Below are positions 58,235 to 64,000 of a stretch of DNA of 64,000 nt, piece after piece. Numbering within the stretch: the stretch's first letter is position 1; each line of letters starts with the position of its first letter. Location of the stretch: assembly GCA_016794505.1 (NCBI GenBank), contig JAEUJZ010000160.1, positions 237,119-301,118 of the forward strand, in the 5' to 3' direction. Source of the DNA: Myxococcales bacterium (GTDB lineage Bacteria > Myxococcota_A > Polyangia > Palsa-1104 > JAEUJZ01). A program made the translations under genes and the position numbers. The notes beneath the pieces are model-generated. The model worked only from the letters and a program-made list of their open reading frames with translations. It had not been told where the DNA came from and searched no databases.

Positions 58235-59840
58235 ACGGGCCTTCCCAATATCGTTGCCAGGCGCTGCGCGCAGGCGGTGGCAACAGGGTCTCGTTGTGAC
58301 TTGGGGCGATGGCTGGCTCGTCTACGCGCTGGGCTCGGCGCAGGTCGACGAGCGCATAGGGGGGGACGCGCCAGATGGGATGCCGCTTGGCCACGCTGCT
58401 GAGCTGATCCCGCTCCTGTGCGCTGAGTCCGCTTTCGATCAGGATGAACACGGCTTGGTCGCGCTCGACCTGAGGCCGCGACACGGCCCAGGACAAGCTG
58501 GGCGCGTTCATCAGCTTGCGATCCAGGTAATAGAAGAGATCTTTGCGGACCATAAAGTTGTCGTGGACGTACACCAGATCAGCCGGCGTGGTCAGCGAGA
58601 GCACTCGCTGGATGAAGGCGCGCGGGCGGAGCTCGGGATCATATCCCGCATAGAGCGGCTGCCCGCCGAGGCGCCGGCTTTCAAACAGGGCCCGCCAAGC
58701 GAGCGGGCTCGTGCTGCCAACGATGCCCAAGCAAAAGGCGACGGGCACGAGCCAGCGCAGCTTCCAAAAGGACAGCCAGCGCTCGACAGCCGCGGACGCT
58801 GCATCGGCCCACTCGGTCGCGGCCAAGGCGGCCAGGACGCCGCCATACATTAGGCGGTACAGATGGATCTGCACGGCCGCCGGCAGAAGGACCATGTACC
58901 CGACCCAGGCGGTGGCACATGCGATCGGCAGCAGCGCACGGGCTGACGGCTGTCGTCGCAGCAACAGAACGGGCCAGCTCAGCATGAGCAGCAGCAGAGG
59001 ATCGCCGAACAAGAGCCGCGCAGCCGTCCACAGACGTGGCAGCACGGCGCGGAATCCGGGGCCGCCAGACCGGCTCAGGTACGAAAGGCGCATCTCGGCG
59101 AGGTGCCCGGTCTTGACGACGATGATGTAGTGCAAAAGCAAAGGCAGGGCGGCCGAAAGCAGAAACAGGACAGGCCACAGAAGGAAGCGCCCGCGGCGGC
59201 GAATCGCAAGATAGAGAGCGTGAAGACCCACAGGTAGTCCGGCCAGGTAGGGGCTCCATTCAAACAGCGCTGACAGAACGAACAGCGTGATTGCGGTCAG
59301 GCCCCAGCGCAGGTGCGCAGTCTCGACCCAGCGCAGGTAACAAAAAAGGAAGCCGAGCACACAGGCGATGCCCGGCATTCCCGGATCCATATGCGCAGCG
59401 AACCAAATGTGAATCGGAACCAAGACAAACACTGCGGCGGCAAAAACAGACTGCCACAGCCCGTAGTACCGTCGGACGATGGACGACAGCAGCCAGAACG
59501 CAAGCACGGTGCTAAAGAGCGCCGCGGCCCGGATTGCAAGCTCTTGCGGTCCGAACAGCAGCAGCGAAACGGTTGCGATCTGATGGGTCAGAATGGGATG
59601 GTGCAGGTAATAGGTGTCTAGCGTCGGCTCGTTATAGCCGGGCATGTTGCTCGGCAAAACGGCGTGATGCCGCAAGGTGTGTCGGGCGCGGGTCGCGTAC
59701 TCGCCTGCATGGTAGGCATAGTGCCCAGCGACAAACGGGCCCTTGGATCCATACAGTCCGCAGGCAAGCAAGAGCACAAGCAGAAACTGGATGGCCACCG
59801 TATGGGCCCGTCGACAGCGTGCTCCCGCCTGGAGAATCAT
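58203..59840 (-). CDS. Membrane glycosyltransferase, GT39/PMT_2-like
   Basis: A 545-residue protein with a basic N terminus, about eleven membrane helices and a soluble C-terminal domain of about 150 residues. The family elements are GHYAYHAGEYATRARH, with the acidic residue of the first loop, and YLHHPILTHQIA; the HxP motif and following helix agree with GT39 enzymes. It is the first gene of a four-gene minus-strand operon in which three genes encode membrane glycosyltransferase-like proteins and one a methyltransferase. A role in assembling a surface glycan or modifying lipid A is likely but unproven. Confidence 0.85.
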   Translation of the reverse strand: MILQAGARCRRAHTVAIQFLLVLLLACGLYGSKGPFVAGHYAYHAGEYATRARHTLRHHAVLPSNMPGYNEPTLDTYYLHHPILTHQIATVSLLLFGPQELAIRAAALFSTVLAFWLLSSIVRRYYGLWQSVFAAAVFVLVPIHIWFAAHMDPGMPGIACVLGFLFCYLRWVETAHLRWGLTAITLFVLSALFEWSPYLAGLPVGLHALYLAIRRRGRFLLWPVLFLLSAALPLLLHYIIVVKTGHLAEMRLSYLSRSGGPGFRAVLPRLWTAARLLFGDPLLLLMLSWPVLLLRRQPSARALLPIACATAWVGYMVLLPAAVQIHLYRLMYGGVLAALAATEWADAASAAVERWLSFWKLRWLVPVAFCLGIVGSTSPLAWRALFESRRLGGQPLYAGYDPELRPRAFIQRVLSLTTPADLVYVHDNFMVRKDLFYYLDRKLMNAPSLSWAVSRPQVERDQAVFILIESGLSAQERDQLSSVAKRHPIWRVPPYALVDLRRAQRVDEPAIAPSHNETLLPPPARSAWQRYWEGPYAYPQLGPAK

Positions 59841-60277
59841 GGGCGCACGCTATCACGTTCGTTGGGGCCACCGGAAGCAGGCGTCCAAGAAAACTGCAAG
59901 CAGACCCTCTGCGCGGTCACTGTGAGGGGACAAGAGAACAGATTCCCGTGCGACGCTAAGCCGACATTCCTTTTTCAGACATGGGAATCCGAAGTCTAAT
60001 TGGCGGCACTCCTAGTGATTGCAAGATTCCTTTTTCTTTGGCAGCGCAGCGAGTCTGGGGAATTTCTGGAACACGTGAACGAGCCCGAGCAGCGCGGACT
60101 GCGTTTGGCGCGAGCGTCGGCACCGTGTGTCGAGCCTGCCAGATCCTCGGTGCAGCGACCGCAAAGACCCAGCGAACTAGGTGCCGAGAGGCGCAAAATT
60201 TTGCGATAAGTAAGTATTCTAAAATACGAACATAATCTGCCCAATTCGCGTCCTGTCCTGTTATGCTAGGGGCCACC
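59841..60277. other. Intergenic region between divergent glycan operon and kinase homologue
   Basis: About 430 bases with no supported gene. The right half contains an A+T-rich tract (about 60198-60240) that stands out from the surroundings and is a probable promoter zone for the kinase homologue, but no clean -35/-10 pair was found. AGGGG just before 60278 is the ribosome site of that gene. Confidence 0.5.
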
Positions 60278-63200
60278 ATGATCCCTGGCTCAGCCGATCC
60301 CAAGACCTCGCAAGCGCAGCCCAGCTGGGTCGTCGGTCCGTCGATTCCCGCCGCCAGCCGCCTTGGACAGGTCATCGATGGGGAATTCCTGATCAAAGGC
60401 GTGCTCGGACAAGGCGAGCTGGGCGTTACGTACGAGGCCGAGAACTCGCGACTGAAGCGGAAGTTTGCGGTGCTGATGCTCAAGCGCGAGCTCAAGCCAA
60501 CCCACGAGATGATGCTCGCCGTGCGCAATGATCTGCGACGAGCGCAACAGCTGGGTGCGGCTGGACTCATGCCCGTCAAGATGTTGGCGGATCGCGATGG
60601 TGTCCCCGGCTTTGCCACAGAGCTTCTCGAAGGCGAGACCTTGCGGGCTCGGCTCAACCGCGGTCCGCTGCGAGCAGAGCGTGCGCTGGCCATCATTCTG
60701 TCGATTGCGCGAACGCTGGAGGCTGCGCACAAAGTTGGCCTAGTCCACGGCGATCTGCGTCCAGAGAACATCTTTTTGGTGCGACCCGGCGCCAAGAACA
60801 GCTCGGCTGGCAAGGTGATGGTGGTCGAGCACGCGCTGCACCACCTGCGGCGTCGGGCCGCCGGACTGGACGATCAACTGCCGCTGTACAAGCACCTGTA
60901 CCGCCCACCTGAGCAAGTCGCTGGGATGATCGGGGCGACGGACAAGGGCGATGTCTTCGTCCTCGGGGCGATCCTGCATGAGTGCCTGACCGCGCGACCC
61001 GCCTTCTTTGCCGAAGAGATTGAGTTCATTCTGGAGAACCTGGCGAGCCCGCCGCCTCCGCTCAGCGCCAACCTGGCCACTGGGCTGACCCCTGAGCTCG
61101 CGGCCGCACTGACGCTGCTGATCCGCCACGCGTGTGCGCTGACGCTCGATGAGCGCGTGCCCAGCATGAGTGAGCTGATCGAGGGGCTGGAGCAGATCGC
61201 CACAGGCTATCGGCTGAAGCTGCCCGAGCCGCCCGTTGAGATCAAAGACGAAGTCACCCCTGCGGCCCGTCCCGCGACTGCGGCCAGCGAAAACATGAGC
61301 CGGCTCTTGCAGCGCATGTCGGGAGTCTTTCCGCAGATCGCGCTGCCACCGACGGGATCCCCTGTGGGCCCAGCGAGCGAGCCTTCGCGAGCCCCGAGCC
61401 CAGAAGCATCGCAGCCCGCTTCCGCAGTGCGAATCAGCGGCGATGCGGCTGCCTCGCTGCCTCGCCTGGAACCGCTGCAGCAGGAGCGTGTGAGCCGCAT
61501 TCTGCGCAAGCTTTCGGGAGCGTTTCCGGTCATTGCGCCTCCTGCCTCAGACGCGGCGCCTCTTGCGGACAGCAAAGAGCCCACGTCGACCGACGACCGC
61601 AAGCTGGAGGGCAGTACTGCGGCTGGGCCTTCAGCGACTGCCGCCGGGGCGCAGCGCGAGGACCGACCGCGCAATGATGTGGTGGCTGCGCCGTCTGCCG
61701 TCACGCCAGTTCCGTCGCTGGCTGCGGGCTTGCCCGCCGAGTCAGCGCTGCGCTCTGCCAGTCAGTCGCTTCCCGCCACGCCGGACTTGGTGCCCACAGA
61801 TCCCAAGGCTGCGCTGCCATTGCTCGTCGACATTCGGCCTGCGGCCAGCGCGGTGGCGGCCGTCGCGCCCGGCCCGACTGCCTCGGTCGCGGCACCTGCT
61901 GCCGCAGCGGCACCCGCACAGCAAGCGAGCCCCGATCGGCACGCTCACAGTCCTGCTCCTTCGCTGATGCATGCAGCGGAGCCTCTCGCCACGCCCGCGA
62001 GCGCCGTGGCCAGCCAGGGGCAAGAGCCGGCTGCGGTGGCGGTCGCGCCGTCGAGTGCCGTACCGTCGCTGTCTGCTGGGTCCGAAGCAAGCTCTGCACC
62101 GACTCCCGCACCGTCGACGTCCTCGGTAAACAGTGCCCCCGGCGTGCCGTCCGCAGTCGCTCAGGCCACGACCGCACCCATCGTTCCTTCGGCTCCGCAT
62201 GACCTCGACCGGCCTGCCGGCTCGGCCAAACTGGCTGAGCCCGAAGTGCCGTTACCGCCTACGCTCGTGGTTCCGACTCCTGACTTGTCGGGCGGTATCG
62301 AGGCCGCACGGTTCGCCACCGCCGTCGCCAGTCCTAGCGGTGATTTGCCGACCCGGCCACGCTTGGAAGTCTCGACCGAGCTTGCGGTGCCGCCTCTTCC
62401 TTTGGGGGGGACTCCACAGCTTCTGCCTGCGCCAGTCATGTTGCTGCCGGCCGCTCCACCCGCCTCCTCTGCTCTTGCTGCCGGGGGCAACACGGCCAGT
62501 TCTTTCCAGAGCGCAGCGCTGCCCGCGGTGCCGTCGCCGCTTTCTTCGGCGCCAACCGCTGTGCAGCTTCCTCGCCCTGGTCGCCTGCAACACGAAACAA
62601 CACTCGCGGGCGACGAGCTTGCGGTGATCATGGAGCCGTCGCAGCCCGCACTGCCCGTGCCACCGCCGCTGCCCGCACCGCCAGCGCTGTCCGTTGCGGT
62701 TCCGCCAACTCCCAAGCCTCAGGACGCCCCGGCCTTGCAGGCAGAAGCTTCTCGCCTGGGCCCTGACAGCGACCTGGGGGCGATGCGCACCGTCGCGCAG
62801 CTTGCCGCCGTCACGAGCTCGTCGACGGAGCCACAGAAGCTGGCCGCCGAGCCTGCGGCGCCTTCGGGGGCTCGTACCGTCTCCGAGCTCGCCACTCGCC
62901 CGGCGCTTGCGGCACTGGCCGAGAAGCTTGTTCCCCTGCCTCAGCCACTGCGGATCAATGAGCTTCCCACTCAGCCAGCGGTGCGCCGCCTGCCGATCAC
63001 AGAGCTGGCGACTCAGGCGCGGATTCCGACCGCAGCCGGTAGCTCCCTCGACGGAGCAGAGCCGCTCTCGGCAGCTCTCTTGGAAGAGGCGCCGCCTTCT
63101 TTTCCTCCCATTGCACAGTCTGCAGCGGGACCCACGGCCAGCCCCACTGCGGCGACGCTGGGGCCCAGTCTTCCGCAGACTGCTGTGCCATCGCCTTTGC

Positions 63201-63724
63201 CCGCTACACCAGGGGGCGCTGAGCAAAGCGGCGGGCAGTACATGCCTCCATCGACTGGTCCCGAGCGCTTGCCATCGCCCCCAGAGCCTGCTGCGGTCGC
63301 ATCCGCTGTGACCGTGCCCGAGAGAGCGCCGCCGCCCCGTCCACCGAGAGTGTCACAGCTCATCGCGGCCCTGCAGCATCAGCAAGGCCCGCTGCGTCCT
63401 CCCCCCGAGCCGGAGCCTACCCCGGCTCCCGTGTCGTTGCCGATTCCGACGGGGCCCAAGGCAACGGGCGCTCAAGCGCGCGGCCTGATGCTTCCTGCTC
63501 CCGAGGCGTTGGCTGCGCAGCCGTCGGCGGAAGCACAGTCTATCGCCAGCTTATCGCAGCCTGCAGTGTCCCCGCTCGCTGCCCCTGCCACCCCGCCCCG
63601 AGAGCAGACCACTGTCGAGCGGATGATCGACTGGGCGCTGCGCCATCAGGAGCTAGCCGCAGCAGGTCTCGGCGCTGTGCTGGTGTTGTTGATCACGCTG
63701 TTCTATCTGGCGCTGATGCGCTAG
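60278..63724 (+). CDS. Tail-anchored Ser/Thr protein kinase homologue, predicted pseudokinase
   Basis: An 1148-residue protein. Residues about 35-305 follow the bacterial Hanks-type kinase order: Gly-loop GQGELGVTYEA (44-54), then FAVLMLKRE where the conserved ATP-binding Lys position (66) is Leu; catalytic loop HGDLRPEN (157-164) with Asp and Asn kept; but the DFG position reads EHA (184-186); the C-lobe PPEQVAG and GDVFVLGAILHECLTARPAF are kept. It should fold as a kinase but probably lacks normal catalysis. Then follow some 800 residues of Pro/Ala/Ser-rich linker with short repeats, and a C-terminal hydrophobic segment (LGAVLVLLITLFYLALMR) that would anchor it with the kinase part in the cytoplasm. 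ATG 60278 has AGGGG at good spacing; ATG 60263 does not. Confidence 0.88.
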   Translation: MIPGSADPKTSQAQPSWVVGPSIPAASRLGQVIDGEFLIKGVLGQGELGVTYEAENSRLKRKFAVLMLKRELKPTHEMMLAVRNDLRRAQQLGAAGLMPVKMLADRDGVPGFATELLEGETLRARLNRGPLRAERALAIILSIARTLEAAHKVGLVHGDLRPENIFLVRPGAKNSSAGKVMVVEHALHHLRRRAAGLDDQLPLYKHLYRPPEQVAGMIGATDKGDVFVLGAILHECLTARPAFFAEEIEFILENLASPPPPLSANLATGLTPELAAALTLLIRHACALTLDERVPSMSELIEGLEQIATGYRLKLPEPPVEIKDEVTPAARPATAASENMSRLLQRMSGVFPQIALPPTGSPVGPASEPSRAPSPEASQPASAVRISGDAAASLPRLEPLQQERVSRILRKLSGAFPVIAPPASDAAPLADSKEPTSTDDRKLEGSTAAGPSATAAGAQREDRPRNDVVAAPSAVTPVPSLAAGLPAESALRSASQSLPATPDLVPTDPKAALPLLVDIRPAASAVAAVAPGPTASVAAPAAAAAPAQQASPDRHAHSPAPSLMHAAEPLATPASAVASQGQEPAAVAVAPSSAVPSLSAGSEASSAPTPAPSTSSVNSAPGVPSAVAQATTAPIVPSAPHDLDRPAGSAKLAEPEVPLPPTLVVPTPDLSGGIEAARFATAVASPSGDLPTRPRLEVSTELAVPPLPLGGTPQLLPAPVMLLPAAPPASSALAAGGNTASSFQSAALPAVPSPLSSAPTAVQLPRPGRLQHETTLAGDELAVIMEPSQPALPVPPPLPAPPALSVAVPPTPKPQDAPALQAEASRLGPDSDLGAMRTVAQLAAVTSSSTEPQKLAAEPAAPSGARTVSELATRPALAALAEKLVPLPQPLRINELPTQPAVRRLPITELATQARIPTAAGSSLDGAEPLSAALLEEAPPSFPPIAQSAAGPTASPTAATLGPSLPQTAVPSPLPATPGGAEQSGGQYMPPSTGPERLPSPPEPAAVASAVTVPERAPPPRPPRVSQLIAALQHQQGPLRPPPEPEPTPAPVSLPIPTGPKATGAQARGLMLPAPEALAAQPSAEAQSIASLSQPAVSPLAAPATPPREQTTVERMIDWALRHQELAAAGLGAVLVLLITLFYLALMR

Positions 63725-64000
63725 CGCTCGCCTCCAAACACGCCACAGCCTGACCGCGCGCAGGCCTGCATCGCGACGGTGTCGCAGGCAGAGATCTGCA
63801 GCTTTCACGTCCGTCCTGTCCGCCGCTTCGGTCCAAGAAAACCGCTGATATTTCGCTGACCCTAGAAACGGCCTAAGCCCAAGCCTTCCGTCGCTCAGAC
63901 GGGCGTACGCTTTCACCAAATGGGTGAAGCGCAGGTGATCAGCGTCGGGAAAATGTAGATCGAGCGTAGATCGCTGAAATCGCGGTACAGCGCGAAGATG
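63725..64000. other. Sequence downstream of the kinase homologue up to the window edge
   Basis: No gene is supported. A minus-strand frame is open from the right edge through 63653, overlapping the kinase gene end; it may be the end of a gene outside the window or an antisense shadow. A small inverted repeat (TTCACC...GGTGAA) lies near 63912-63928. Confidence 0.4.

Noticed and set aside
59981..60235. Small 84-codon plus-strand gene before the kinase homologue
   Set aside because: No convincing ribosome site, no recognised motif and composition that fits a non-coding leader; kept as intergenic.
59956..60813. Minus-strand open frame of 285 codons over the kinase start
   Set aside because: Overlaps the conserved Gly-loop and catalytic-loop region of the kinase homologue on the opposite strand; no family features.
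62252..63226. Minus-strand open frame of 324 codons
   Set aside because: Antisense to the low-complexity linker of the kinase homologue; the Arg/Gly-rich translation is a mirror of Pro/Ala codons.

Overview
The window is high-GC bacterial chromosome with about 48 protein genes and one tRNA, and no insertion sequence, phage or CRISPR signal. It looks like a member of the Myxococcota or a close relative. This is an inference from several traits: a surface protein at 25903-27267 ending in a MYXO-CTERM-like tail (GCACS motif, hydrophobic stretch, arginine cluster), many lipoproteins and Cys-rich secreted proteins, a seven-PAS hybrid kinase, an operon-encoded chemosensory system and a very large Ser/Thr-kinase-like protein.

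Layout. 1-6345 (+): 3' part of a molybdenum hydroxylase subunit, an unknown protein, a DmpA-type P1 peptidase and a lipoprotein-like subtilase. 6358-14263 (-): an eight-gene chemosensory operon, transcribed as receiver, Hpt-receiver, CheW, small CheW, MCP, CheA-receiver, CheB, CheR-TPR, mostly with 4-nt start/stop overlaps. 14500-15661 (+): a small exported protein and exonuclease III. 15674-23398 (-): more signalling, namely a PAS-PAS-STAS protein coupled to a lipoprotein hydrolase, the PAS/GAF hybrid histidine kinase, and a GGDEF protein with a degenerate receiver. 23780-27267 (+): a YgiQ-type radical SAM protein and the von Willebrand A surface protein. 27292-31623 (-): a surface-sugar operon (HisH-like, HisF-like, N-acetyl-sugar amidotransferase, methyltransferase, CMP-sugar synthetase), partly richer in A+T than its surroundings. 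32055-40708: small exported and housekeeping genes, including ileS on the minus strand, tRNA-Asn(GTT), two NADP-type oxidoreductases and an archaemetzincin with a Tat-like signal. 40807-46206 (-): a SulP-STAS-cyclic-nucleotide-binding transporter, a membrane-anchored unknown, a YfiH/PgeF-family protein, an RluD-type pseudouridine synthase and a small conserved-looking protein. 46315-51344 (+): three envelope proteins. 51365-54094: a membrane acyltransferase and, divergently, glmM. 54159-59840 (-): a four-gene membrane glycosyltransferase and methyltransferase operon. 60278-63724 (+): a tail-anchored protein kinase homologue lacking key catalytic residues.

How the parts may work together. The chemosensory operon has receptor, scaffold, kinase, adaptation enzymes and three receiver domains but no flagellar or pilus genes beside it, so its output is not visible here. 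The 27.3-31.6 kb genes form a recognisable ammonia-dependent amidination set plus a nucleotide-activation step for a nonulosonic-type sugar; the HisF-like protein has lost its catalytic Asp11, which argues against histidine synthesis. The 54-60 kb operon and the acyltransferase suggest further envelope glycan assembly or decoration. The observations I would follow first are the pseudokinase with repeated linker motifs, the amidotransferase set, and the repeat-filled gap inside the chemosensory operon.

All functional calls come from reading motifs and gene context; no database search was run.
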